A DNA stretch of 25,234 nt from Stentor coeruleus. Lineage: Eukaryota; Ciliophora; Heterotrichea; Heterotrichida; Stentoridae. Below, one piece after another: positions 1-10,188 of the stretch. The stretch covers positions 1 to 25,234 of the forward strand of contig MPUH01001046.1 in the NCBI GenBank assembly GCA_001970955.1, written 5' to 3'. The stretch's first letter is position 1, and every line of letters starts with the position of its first letter. The translations under genes and the position numbers were made by a program. Under the pieces are notes generated by a model. That model had not been told where the DNA came from and did no database searches. It worked only from the letters and a program-made list of their open reading frames with translations.

Positions 1-701
1 GGGTAAGATGTAAGCTATGCCACCCTAATACTAATAATTATTATTTTGTTAATTTGCAAGATCATCTTATGAAGAATAAGTATTTTTTATCGCATTATAC
101 ATAGAATTTAAGCGAAAGAATTTGTAACTGAGCTAGTAAAATACAAGTTAAATATAAAAAAAAGTTGAAGAATGCAATAAAGGTCATAATGATGATATAA
201 TTGAATGATATAAATTAATTAGAAAAGGAAAATGAAGCTTTTCATGAAGAAATAGTCTAACTCAAAAAAAAATTGATGGCTCTTTCAATATACAGCTATC
301 TAAATACACATAAAAATTTATGCAAGTTATTCAATTCTCTAAATGATCGAGCTGCTAGAGAATATATTACATCCGCACATAAAAAATAGTAATCATTAAG
401 AATGAAATCAATCATGAACTTAAATAAACTATCAATTTTTATAAGCAAAATGACTTTTTAATATTTTTATTTAGTATACAAACTTAGTAAAAAAAATGCT
501 CATCATATATAGTTTTGCATGAGAAAATATTTAATTTATGTGAACTTGCGTAAGCTTAAAATTTTTGATTATTAATACATAGATAAATCCTTAAACTCTA
601 AAACTATATAGAAAAAACTATAGTGTATAAAATTTCTATCTAAAATAGCAACATATATTTTTGATAATAAAGAATAATTAAACTAATCTAGTTAAATCTT
701 T
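1..701. other. Gene-poor segment downstream of the GTPase-like gene
   Basis: I see no gene I can support here. The segment is about 75-80% A+T and every frame carries frequent stops. The longest plus-strand stretch without a stop runs from about 261 to 386 and has a mildly coiled-coil-like character, but stop density over the whole frame is about what random AT-rich sequence gives. No tRNA-like fold, rRNA or telomeric repeat was recognised. It probably holds the 3' flank of the minus-strand gene ending at 702. Confidence 0.5.
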
Positions 702-3700
702 CTAATCTACTTCTATTTCAAGTTCATGAAAAATTTCTCTTTTTATATTTGATATATTCTCATTATAAAAACTCATATATTTTCTAGCGCTTAGCAGTGA
801 TTGATTCCTAATTTGTTGCGATTGTGATTCGCTATCATAAGATAAAGATTTGCAAAATTCAAATAGATTTTTAAGCATCTCTAAATGATTATATATTAAA
901 AGAGCAACAAATTTTCTTTCTTGCTTCAAATTAATACCTTCACCTACTGCTCTATTATCTTCATCCTTATCTTTTTTATTTTCCTCTTTAAAATTATCGA
1001 AATGTCTATTAAGATTTTTCTTTAATTTGCAAAAAGCTTGCAACTCCTCCACCTTTATTTTTCTCAAGTAGCTAAGTTCAGTTTCACAGCATTTATACTT
1101 CTTTTTACTTAATTTTTGCTCTTTTTTTTCCAAATCATTTTTATGTTCTCTAAGTTTACTTTCAATTTCTACATATTTTCTCTTTGATCTTTTAATCCTT
1201 TCTTCATTTTCTAATTGAGACTTATTTAGATCTAAAATTTTAGCTTTGATATCATTTATTGCTGCTTCATTTATATCGATATTTGGAACGGTATGATATA
1301 TAATAAACCAAGGAATTTCACTTTCTATACCTTTCCATATTGTTTTTATTGGCCAAACAATTTTTTTCCCATCTGCAGATGCTTTTGGATTTAAATCAAT
1401 TTCAAAATTTTTCCCATCAATAATAGCTTTATAGAATTTTCCATCAGACTTAACTTCTTTATTAATTTTAAAGAACTTTTCTTGATTATTTCTAGGAACA
1501 ATCCTAAAATTTTTATCAAGTAAAACTGTATGAAGTAATTCACCCTTATAGTTTTTTGCCAAATCTAATTTTATGTTTTTTTGAATATATTCTTTATCAC
1601 CTAAATTCCTAACTTCATCTACAGTTAAATTTCTTGATTCATTTCCTATGGTGCTAACAAATAATTGATCATTAGGATCAATCATAAATTTCCTAAGCTC
1701 TACTGTGTTTGTACCAATTTCAAGATTTTCTTTTTCTTTCATTAACTGATTTTTTTCATTTATAATTTGAGAGCACTTTTCATCAATTTGCAAAACTTTT
1801 TCATTTAAATCTAATAATTTAATTTCAAGGCCTTTAATAATGTCTTTTAGGACATTTGTTTCACTAGTCATATATTTATAGCTTTCATTTTGAACTTGTT
1901 CACTATTTTTAGATCTTAGATAATCTTGAACTTCATCATTTATTATTTCATTTTTATTAAGCTTTAGTTCTAACTGGTATATAAACCCAATATCTTTCAT
2001 AATATTTTGAATTTCAAAATATATTTCATCTTTTTTATCTAGAATTTTACCCATAAAAGTAGGAAATATAATTTCAGTCCANTATCTAGAATTTTACCCA
2101 TAAAAGTAGGAAATATAATTTCAGTCCAAGAATTGGTTTCAATTTCAATGAAATCTGCGCATTTTTTATACAATTCTTTTGATATGATTTGTTTACTAAA
2201 TTTGTTTAAGGGTATTACTTGACTACTATAAATTGAGTTTAAAATGTTGTTTCTTATTCTTATGTCATCAACTTGAATGATAAACATATGCCCTTTAGAA
2301 TGAATTTGCTGCATTTTAGTCCAAATTTTTAGTTTAATATCTAAAATACTTGAGTCATCATATGGTTCACTTTGATTAACTAATAATTTTGAGCTTTCTT
2401 CAATACAAGCCATTATTATATCTGATAAAGTATCTAAATTGATATTAGTATCACTAACTTTAGTTATAATCACAAATACAGAGTCTAAAAGTGAATCATC
2501 ATACAATAAATCAGGAAGTATATCTATCAAATTTTGAAAAGAGTCAACAACTGGCTGTCCTCTTTCTTGCAAAAATGAGGCATACTGTAATATAAGTGCC
2601 ACCCCTTTAACAGAAAAAGCCTTTTTAATAGCACTATCAATACTATAGTTTGAGCAAATTTCAAATTCAGTTCCTCTTGAATCATGAAATCCAGGACAAT
2701 CACATAGCATTATTTTTTTTTCAGGCTTATTTTTGGGTTTGATTTTCACTTCAAAACCTCTAACATACAAGGTTTCAGATAATCCTAATGATTGTCCAAT
2801 TTTTGGATATTTTTCTGGACTTTCAGATTCATCAATATCAACAACCTCATTTCCAAATCTTGAAACAAAAGAACGCATATTAGCTTTCATTAAATAGCAT
2901 GCTGTAGTGCTTATTCCTGAACCAGTTTCCCCTAATAAAATAAAAATTTCTTTTCCTTCTAGTTTATCAGTATAAGTTTTTGATTCAGAGAGAAGTTCCA
3001 TAGCTTGCTGTACATCAATACTTCGTTTTTCTTTAACTAATGTTTCAAAGTATGCTTGTAGAGATAATTTTGTTAGGATTTCTTCAGGAGTTTTCTTAAT
3101 ATTAAGTTCCTCATCATATTTTGCTACTAGTAAATCTAATTGCTTTTTTATCCGAAATGAATCATCTTCGACACTAGCTATAAATTCTGGTGATATTCCT
3201 TTTAGTTTCTGCTTAATATATTCATTCAATATAGATGCTAAGCTAATTTTTTTAATTTTCAACTGAATCCTTATCTCATCAAGTTGCGCTTTAATTAATT
3301 CTAATTGCTGAATTTTTTTTCTGTTAATATTCTCATTAAAGCCAACAATAATAAAATTTGAAAAATATGTTTTTGGACCTCTAAACGATTTGATGGATTT
3401 ATAGCTTATCGTTCTTATAAACTTATCCATCTCTTCAAGTTGGAAAAACTCTCCTATTTTTGATTGTCTTTGAAATAATTTTATCCTGTTAATTTTAAGA
3501 GAAGCTTTCCCAATATAAATTTTTATAGTATAATTATCTTTTTTGTTTTCCAGATTATAAAATTGTAAAATGTTTAATTTAGGTCTGCCTTCTGAAAAAA
3601 AAATCATTTTTTCTACATCTTTTAACCTTGTCATTTTATATTCTCCTGGTTGTACAAATTGTGATAAATCTGAGATTGTTATGAGTTTAGAACTAGACTT

Positions 3701-5028
3701 AGATATTATTTGATTAAAGCTTTTTGAAAGCCCACATTCTCTGCATATAATTGTTTCAATTTCAACTAAATTATTATGAAATATAATATTAACAGAACTC
3801 TTCCCCGAACATTTAATGCTTATTTTTCCTGGTATTTTTTTGAATTCATCAATATAATCAGCAATAACTAATTTGTAATTTTTTGGGTTTATTAGTTCAA
3901 ACAATTTCCCTTTAAAAAAATAATTTTTTTTGTCTAGTAACTGGAAAAGATTATTAACATTTTTCTTTAGGCTAATTACTTGATTAATCCATGTTGTTAA
4001 TGTCCATTCACGCATATCATCACTTTTAATAAGTTCACTATATTTTGCTTCAAGTTCTTCTTGTCTTTTTTCAACTTCATTTATAATAATTTCATTTGTT
4101 ATTTGGCATTTTGCAAAAATGTTTTTAATCTCATCTTTTTTATAATCTTGAGTAAAAGAATTTATTATTTTCCTACTTGAACTAACAGGTAATTTTCTTA
4201 TGCAATACAGCTCTAAAAATAACTCAAAAAAATTCCAATAGCATATTTCAGGCACAGTATCTATCAATTCTTTTTTTAATATTCTTAAATCTTTTTCATT
4301 AATAGGATAATTAATGTTAACAAATTGAATAAAATCTTTTAAATATTTTGTTATATCTTCAGGTAGATTGTTATTTTCAATGTATTTGATAGAAGATTCT
4401 TCTATAGTCATATTTGAGAAAAGATGTCTTAAGTCTTTAGAAACATGGGAGATTTTATTATCTTTCACTGCATTCAAAAGATTGTTATAATCTTCTATTT
4501 CAGAAAATTTTATTGATCCTCCTTTAANCACTGCATTCAAAAGATTGTTATAATCTTCTATTTCAGAAAATTTTATTGATCCTCCTTTAAGTCCTTTAAT
4601 TTCGCCGATATAAAGAGTTTTTTTATCTTTGTCAAAAATTGTCCCCATTCCGAGTCCTTTGAGATTACCTGATTGGTCAAGGTNAGTCCTTTAATTTCGC
4701 CGATATAAAGAGTTTTTTTATCTTTGTCAAAAATTGTCCCCATTCCGATTCCTTTGAGATTACCTGATTGGTCAAGGTAAGTTTTTTTACCAATGAGAAT
4801 GATATTGACTTTATCTTCAATAAGGTTCTGATTATAAAGTATTTTAGCTTTTAAGTTACCTTCATAGGGGCAAATACTTATGATTTCGCCATGGCCTAGT
4901 TTGGCAATTTGCCCATTTATTTTTAGTATTTGATTTTTGCTATAGTTCATGACTGGAGTATCTTGAATTTCTCTTAAATATTCTTTAGAGCCATTGAACA
5001 ATTTAAGGTTATCAACACAATAACTCAT
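702..5028 (-). CDS. Large P-loop GTPase-like protein with coiled coils and an altered Walker A motif
   Basis: One gene, about 1373 aa, from ATG at 5028 to TAG at 702. It contains three assembly duplications (N at 2082, 4528, 4684). Removing 47, 63 and 95 bases leaves 4122 nt, exactly 1374 codons in one frame. The N-terminus (about residues 90-115) has a MORN-like stretch of Gly and Tyr-x-Gly-Glu. A G domain lies around residues 640-830. Its G1 loop reads GETGSGIST (codons 2906-2932), so the invariant Lys is Ile653 (codon ATA, 2912-2914). The G3 motif is DCPG (Asp724, codon 2699-2701) and the G4 motif is TKVSD (residues 803-807). The C-terminal 450 residues hold two charged coiled coils around a globular part. 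The nearest families are AIG1/septin-like P-loop GTPases of the LLGETGSGKST type, common in large protist proteins. Membrane or cytoskeletal remodelling is only a guess. Nucleotide binding is doubtful because of the Lys change, which could also be a base-call error. Confidence 0.75.
2036..2128. repeat. Assembly-junction duplication around N2082
   Basis: Identical 46-bp copies at 2036-2081 and 2083-2128 flank a single N. Collapsing 47 bases joins the two coding halves of the GTPase-like gene in frame. This is an unmerged contig overlap, not a biological repeat. Confidence 0.9.
4466..4590. repeat. Assembly-junction duplication around N4528
   Basis: Identical 62-bp copies at 4466-4527 and 4529-4590 flank a single N inside the GTPase-like gene. 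Collapsing 63 bases keeps the frame. Confidence 0.9.
4590..4778. repeat. Assembly-junction duplication around N4684
   Basis: Two 94-bp copies, 4590-4683 and 4685-4778, flank a single N. They differ at 4654 (G) versus 4749 (T), which changes one residue between Leu and Ile on the minus strand. This looks like a heterozygous or polyploid variant, or a read error. Confidence 0.9.
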
Positions 5029-6491
5029 ATAATTATAAAGACTTTAAAATTTGTAGACAATTACTTGGTAAATATGAAAATCAGATATTCTCTTGCAAAA
5101 CTTTCCTATATAAGTATTCAATTCTAATTGAGTACTAAAGGCTAAAATGTTAGGGTAATAAAGGTTTAAGTTATAATATATAAAATATTTAAGAAAGGAA
5201 ATGCGATTATTATAAGAATAATTAACTGAATTTTGGCTATATAAAATTCTGATATTTGTGATTTACTATATCGAAGATTGGATATATTTAGATAGTAAGT
5301 TTATAGTTTGATTTACTTAGAAAATAAGAACATAATTAGAAAAATGTATGCTAAATTTAAGTGATATTTTTGCTTTGGGTTTTTAGAAGAAAATAAAGAG
5401 CATTATTTAAGTCGAAATGATAATGAGAAGTAATAATTTGAAGATTTAAATTCAATAGCATGCAAATTGGCAAGAGTAGTTTTAGTATTTGATACTAATA
5501 TGGATCATATCAAAGAGTGGCAGAATCCTTCCATATAGGGTTAATAGTTCTTAGTATTTTTTCAGCCTTCAGAAATATTCTTACTTGGCTTTACACTTAT
5601 AAAAAATCACTTTCAGCCATATTTTCTCTTAAAGACCCACTTATTTTCTTCTTCTAATCTTATTCTTAATTTCAAATGCTTGTTCTTCCTCAGCGCCATC
5701 TTATCTTTTATCCTCATCTGCCCATCAGCATATTTAAAGTAATTTTATTAATCCTCTGAAGATTTCACTAATTGGCTATGATTCTTACGATTTCTATAAA
5801 GTCTTTGATTAACTTAGTTTTATTAAAATATCACTGTGTATTATTTCCTTGTATCTTTTTAGACCTTTATTGTAGAGATAGATATTATTATCACAGAATT
5901 TACACAAAAACTATAAGAATTTTTTTGTCTTCAAGCTTTTAATTACTACACTTGCTCTCAAGGTAAATTTAGTCTTCTGATTAATCTGAGTTTTTGATAT
6001 GTAGGACTTGTTTATTTATATGGAGTTAAAAATATAAATTAACATTAAATATTGTATAAAATAGTGTTTAATGATTTACTTGTGTAGGATTTTAGTTATT
6101 TATTGTGCATTTTGTAAATTGCAATTTTGTGTTCATCAAATTAAATGCTAATATGATTATTCTGTTATGAATATATTATGCATTTTTTGATGATAGATTG
6201 TGGCAGTTGTTGTAAACAAAATACAATTCTGGTATAACCAATCTTAATAACTTATACACAGATGCATATTAAAATGTATTTTTTGCTCATTGTCTTCTAG
6301 ACTGCAAACACAAAATCTTCCTTGGAAATTGTGATTATAAATGCTAAAATTAATTCCGCACTTTGAGCTTAAGTGCAGATAATTTTTTCTTGTCCGAAAT
6401 CACAGTAAATTATTTCTTTAAACTACATATCCAAATATTTTATCATATAATCAAAAGTTAATTTGTCAACATAATACTTAAGTATATTAGC
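5029..6491. other. 1.46 kb unassigned spacer between two divergent genes
   Basis: This lies upstream of both the minus-strand GTPase-like gene and the plus-strand TPR gene, so it should hold both promoters. A TATAAT-type hexamer sits immediately before the ATG at 5028. The part at about 5500-5760 is richer in C and has a purine-rich minus strand, with a 43-codon minus-strand frame (5744-5613) rich in Arg, Lys and Glu. That could be a relic or a short exon, but I cannot assign it. The rest has stops at the density expected of random AT-rich DNA. No RNA gene was recognised. Confidence 0.45.
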
Positions 6492-8741
6492 ATGGAAAAT
6501 TGTAGACAATGCAACTTAAAAGCTTATTGGTTTTGTGAATGCAGAGGATCTTTTATGTGCAATGAGCATTTCGGTAGTCATTTTGAATCATCAGAGCAGC
6601 ACAAGTATAAAAAAATTCTTCACAAACTACTTCCAGAAACCAAAGCCAGCATTTTAAATGAATATCAATCTCGAATAGCTCAATTAAGCATATTAGAAGA
6701 TAATATTATAAAAACAACAAATACCCTTATTTATACAATCAAGCAATTCTGTTCAAAGTCCTTAGATTATTTATCATCATTACAACAATCATATCTAAAA
6801 ATATGCTTTTTAGATGAAGCTAATGATGAAGTTTTAAAAGAAATCCAAGATTTTTTAAGCAGTAAATTAGATATAACTGAATATCAGCAAATAAATCACG
6901 TTGAAGGTATTGAAAAATATTTTTCTCAGATTTGGGCAATAGAAAAAAAGTTTGAAGAAAATTTAGAACTGGAAAAAATTATAGAAAAAGAACCAGAACC
7001 AAAAATAGAAGAAAAAAAACAAGATAATAATGAGATTTTATGTGATTTTATAAATGAAGGAAATTATTCAGTAGAAAAAGGTGCAGTTTTAATGAATTTG
7101 GGTTGTGTGCATTTTAAAAAAGAAGCTTATAAAGAAAGTGAAGAAGCTTTTTGTAAAGCTCTTGAACACTATGAGAAAATCCTTGATCCAAACAATAGTC
7201 TTATTGCAGCTATTCATTCTAATCTTGGTAAAGTTTACTTCAATATAAAACAATATGAAAAATCAATTGAACACTTGATTAAATGTTCTATAATTTATGA
7301 GCAGACACGTTCTCCGGACGATCAAGATTTAGAAAGCACATATGAAATCATTGGAGATTCTTATAATTTAATCAAAAACAAAGAAAAATCATATGAATAC
7401 TATGAAAAAGTGTTACAAAAAAAAATCTTAAACAACAGACTTGAGGATGTTAACGGTAAAATCTTTTATAGAAAACTAGCTGAAGTATATTTTTCTTATA
7501 ACTTCTATGAAAAATCTTTAGAAATGTATTTTAAAGCAATAGAGATTATAGAAAAACTTTATGGACCTAAAAACTCTGAACTAATTGATGTTTATTTTAG
7601 TATAGCAGTCGCATATTCACAGCTAAAAAAAGATGAAAATGTTGAGTTTTTTAAGAAATCTTTTGAGATTAAAGCAATGATAAATCCTGAAGATCCTGAT
7701 CTTGGCAATTTAGCTGCGAAAATAGCTCATATTTACCATGAAAGGAAAAAATTTAAAGAATGCAATGAGTATTTTATTAAAGCTACAGAATATTTTGAGA
7801 AAAACCTTCCTGATACAGCCAAAAGACTTGTGGATTTATATTTCAACATTGGAATAATTGCATATAATCTTAAAAACTTCAGTGAAAGTGAAATATTTTT
7901 AAACAAATCTATAAAAATTGAAGACTCTTATGGATTTTCTGAAGATCTGAGAGTAAAAAAATTGTTAATCCTTGATGAAGTTTATGAAAAAACAGGCAAA
8001 ATTATTGAAATGCAGCAAATTCGTGAAGAAATTCAAAAAATTTATGAATCTAACACAGATAAATACGCTGAACAAGCTGAGAATTTTTTTAGAAAACTCA
8101 TTAATTTTACTTTGTCTGCTAAAAATTATGATAAGGCAATAGAAATTCTAGTCAAAGTTACAAATTTATGCGAAAAAAAGACTCAAATTCCTCAAGATTT
8201 AGGAGATTTATACAATTTGATAAGTTCGCTCAAATTACAAAATGATGAGTTTGAAGAAGCTCTTAATTATAGAATAAAAGCTTCAGGAGCTTTTGAAAGA
8301 ATTTTTGGTAAACATGCAAAAGTTGGTTTGTGTTATATGAATATCGGGGATTTTTATATGAGAACTGATGAAAATAAAAGTGAAGAGTATTATAAAAAAG
8401 CTCTAGAATTGTATAGAGAACTAAATATAAAAGATGAGAATTTTAGAAATTTGCTTTTGAGATTAGCTGATCATTTTTATAATAAAGATAGGTTTGAAGA
8501 AAGTGAAGAACATTATAAACTTTGTCTTAAAGAATATGAAAGCTTGAATGATGATAATCCTGATGTAGCTAAAATTTACTTTAGTCTTGGCAACCTTTAT
8601 TTACATAGAAAAATGTATGATGAATCTGAAAAAACTTATTGCAAAGCATTAATGATCTATGAAAAAAATTATCCACCTGAACATCCACAAGTTGTGAATC
8701 TGAAGAAAATTTTATTGAATTTTAAAGTAGTTAGTTATTAG
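6492..8741 (+). CDS. B-box-like zinc finger and tetratricopeptide-repeat protein
   Basis: A 749-aa protein, ATG at 6492 to TAG at 8741, with no intron needed. Residues 4-35 hold a Cys/His cluster (CRQC, FCEC, MCNEHFGSHFE) with the spacing of a B-box-type zinc finger. Residues about 40-180 are helical and acidic (a KEPEPKIEEKK linker). From about residue 197 to the end there are roughly a dozen degenerate 40-42-residue TPRs with the alternating pattern A-x-x-x-x-N-L-G-x-x-Y, then Y-x-x-S-x-x-x-Y-x-K-A. Their spacing resembles kinesin light chain repeats. TPR arrays of this type scaffold protein complexes; the partner is unknown. The gene stands alone, with 220 bp of noncoding DNA to the next gene. 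A cytoskeletal or trafficking adaptor role is an inference. Confidence 0.8.
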   Translation: MENCRQCNLKAYWFCECRGSFMCNEHFGSHFESSEQHKYKKILHKLLPETKASILNEYQSRIAQLSILEDNIIKTTNTLIYTIKQFCSKSLDYLSSLQQSYLKICFLDEANDEVLKEIQDFLSSKLDITEYQQINHVEGIEKYFSQIWAIEKKFEENLELEKIIEKEPEPKIEEKKQDNNEILCDFINEGNYSVEKGAVLMNLGCVHFKKEAYKESEEAFCKALEHYEKILDPNNSLIAAIHSNLGKVYFNIKQYEKSIEHLIKCSIIYEQTRSPDDQDLESTYEIIGDSYNLIKNKEKSYEYYEKVLQKKILNNRLEDVNGKIFYRKLAEVYFSYNFYEKSLEMYFKAIEIIEKLYGPKNSELIDVYFSIAVAYSQLKKDENVEFFKKSFEIKAMINPEDPDLGNLAAKIAHIYHERKKFKECNEYFIKATEYFEKNLPDTAKRLVDLYFNIGIIAYNLKNFSESEIFLNKSIKIEDSYGFSEDLRVKKLLILDEVYEKTGKIIEMQQIREEIQKIYESNTDKYAEQAENFFRKLINFTLSAKNYDKAIEILVKVTNLCEKKTQIPQDLGDLYNLISSLKLQNDEFEEALNYRIKASGAFERIFGKHAKVGLCYMNIGDFYMRTDENKSEEYYKKALELYRELNIKDENFRNLLLRLADHFYNKDRFEESEEHYKLCLKEYESLNDDNPDVAKIYFSLGNLYLHRKMYDESEKTYCKALMIYEKNYPPEHPQVVNLKKILLNFKVVSY

Positions 8742-8961
8742 GGTAGATTAAAAATCTTTAGCAGTTTAAACGCTTAAGAAAGTGTGTGTGAATAGTTGTA
8801 GGGTTTGCTAATTTTTTGACGTTTGAGAAAATGACTGATAAATATAATTTTTGATAAGGAAAGGAGAAAAGTAAAAGATTTAATGGGTTAAGAATTTGCA
8901 TATCTTCATAATAAAATAATTATTAGCCTATAATATTCTTCATTATACACTCAATATTTTC

Positions 8962-10148
8962 CTAAATAAATATTACAATTTTTGTATTTATCCATTCCAA
9001 CGATTTAAGCATTTCATTTATATTTTTTAATTCTAATTCAAAATTATCATAATCATCAATGCCCGTATTACAATTCTGACTAATAATTTCTATTTTATCT
9101 TCAATATCATTAACTTCTGCATATAATTTTATTGTTTGATCATAAACATTAAACTCTTGCTGTCTATTAAAAAAATCATCAAATTTCTTGTCAAGCTGGG
9201 AATTTACCATATCAAGATAATTATGATATGCTTTTAGCTCAGCCTCAAGAAGTGAAATTTCGTTATCAAAAAACTCACTTGACTGTTTTAAATTAATAAT
9301 TATATCATTGAGTGTTATAAAATCTTTATGGAAAAGATAAATATTAGTTTCATATTCTGAAGTATTTTCGCAAAGTTTTTTAAAGTGAATTAGCTGGTCT
9401 TCTAAATCAAATTTTCTTTCTATAATAAAAGATAGAACTCGCTGTTTAATTATTATAGAATCTTCTTTTCTTTTATTTGTATTTATTAAGTTTTGATCAA
9501 TTATTGGATTCTTCAATATTGATTCTGAAGTTTTTTTTTGTATAAAGTTATCATCAAGCAAAATTGGAGGAAATAAAGATTTAATCTGTAAGGATAATTC
9601 ATTTGAACATATATCAAAAACAGATGAGGATTTTGATTCATCAGGTAAAATATATGTTTTTGATGAAGATTCATTCTGGGCGATTGAAGAATTTACTCTT
9701 AAATTTGTTTCTTTTTCTGAAAAAAAATTAATATGACGATCATCTGACTGGCTAAGAAAGTTTACTGAAATAGGCTCTTTGAACGCATTGGAACTTGATA
9801 TTGAGTCGCATTTATTTTCAGATGAATGAAAATATTATTTTTATTTTACAGATGAAGGGNTTTACTGAAATAGGCTCTTTGAACGCATTGGAACTTGATA
9901 TTGAGTCGCATTTATTTTCAGATGAAGGAAAATACTTTTTTTCTATAAATAAATTATTGCCTTCATTTTGTGGTAAANAAATACTTTTTTTCTATAAATA
10001 AATTATTGCCTTCATTTTGTGGTAAACTTAAAGGTTTATCCTCAACTGTTTCACTATTATCCCCTAAAAATTTACTCTTATCTTTCCCAGCATCTTCCCC
10101 AACATCTTCAGGCATATTTTCATGTTTTTCACTATAATTCCAAAGCAT
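8962..10148 (-). CDS. Nsp1/Nup62 C-domain-like nucleoporin lacking FG repeats
   Basis: A 345-aa protein after collapsing two assembly duplications (N at 9860 and 9978). The 1187 nt minus 49 and minus 100 gives exactly 346 codons, ATG at 10148 to TAG at 8962. Residues 1 to about 150 are acidic, Ser/Asn-rich and look disordered. The last ~190 residues are coiled coil and follow the Nsp1_C/Nup62 pattern: a LEDQ-x2-HF motif near the start, a long heptad stretch with D/N-x-E-x-x-L-L-E, and a closing MLKSLEWINTKI that matches the family's SLQWID end. In that family this domain builds the Nup62-Nup58-Nup54 trimer in the central channel, and the N-terminus carries the FG repeats that form the permeability barrier. 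Here I find no FG, FxFG or GLFG motif. The family call rests on pattern memory. A generic coiled-coil protein is the alternative. Confidence 0.55.
9761..9926. repeat. Assembly-junction duplication around N9860, one copy with a 30-bp insertion
   Basis: 9761-9826 is repeated at 9861-9926. The first copy continues with an extra 30 bp (9827-9856) before GGG and the N. The insertion is flanked by the direct repeat CAGATGAA (9819-9826 and 9849-9856). It would put stops into the nucleoporin-like gene; the second copy lacks it and is in frame. Confidence 0.85.
9930..10026. repeat. Assembly-junction duplication around N9978
   Basis: Identical 48-bp copies at 9930-9977 and 9979-10026 flank a single N inside the nucleoporin-like gene. 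Collapsing 49 bases restores the frame. Confidence 0.9.
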
Positions 10149-10188
10149 AATTTCTTATATCTAATATAATAAACCATTTTCATCCCAA
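10149..10188. promoter_or_regulatory. 40-bp bidirectional promoter region
   Basis: Only 40 bp separate the start codons of the minus-strand nucleoporin-like gene (10148) and the plus-strand coiled-coil gene (10189). Both promoters and both 5' leaders must fit here or reach into the neighbouring coding sequence. The segment contains TATAATAAA (plus strand) and TTATATTAG (minus strand). The regulatory role is inferred from the gene layout alone. Confidence 0.5.

Noticed and set aside
1-40. GGGTAAGA and CACCCTAATAC near the left end and TAGGTAGGG at the right end as possible telomere remnants
   Set aside because: No tandem telomeric repeat is present; single similar octamers are expected by chance.
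1-700. A plus-strand frame that reads as a coiled coil if TAA and TAG are taken as Gln, hinting at an alternative genetic code
   Set aside because: All intact genes use the standard code with CAA/CAG for Gln. Stop density in this frame is close to random, and any AT-rich sequence looks protein-like once stops are read as sense.
5100-6000. A long frame that seems to encode a membrane protein if TAA/TAG are Gln and TGA is Trp
   Set aside because: About 9% of codons are stops, as in random DNA of this composition, and other frames on both strands look equally protein-like.
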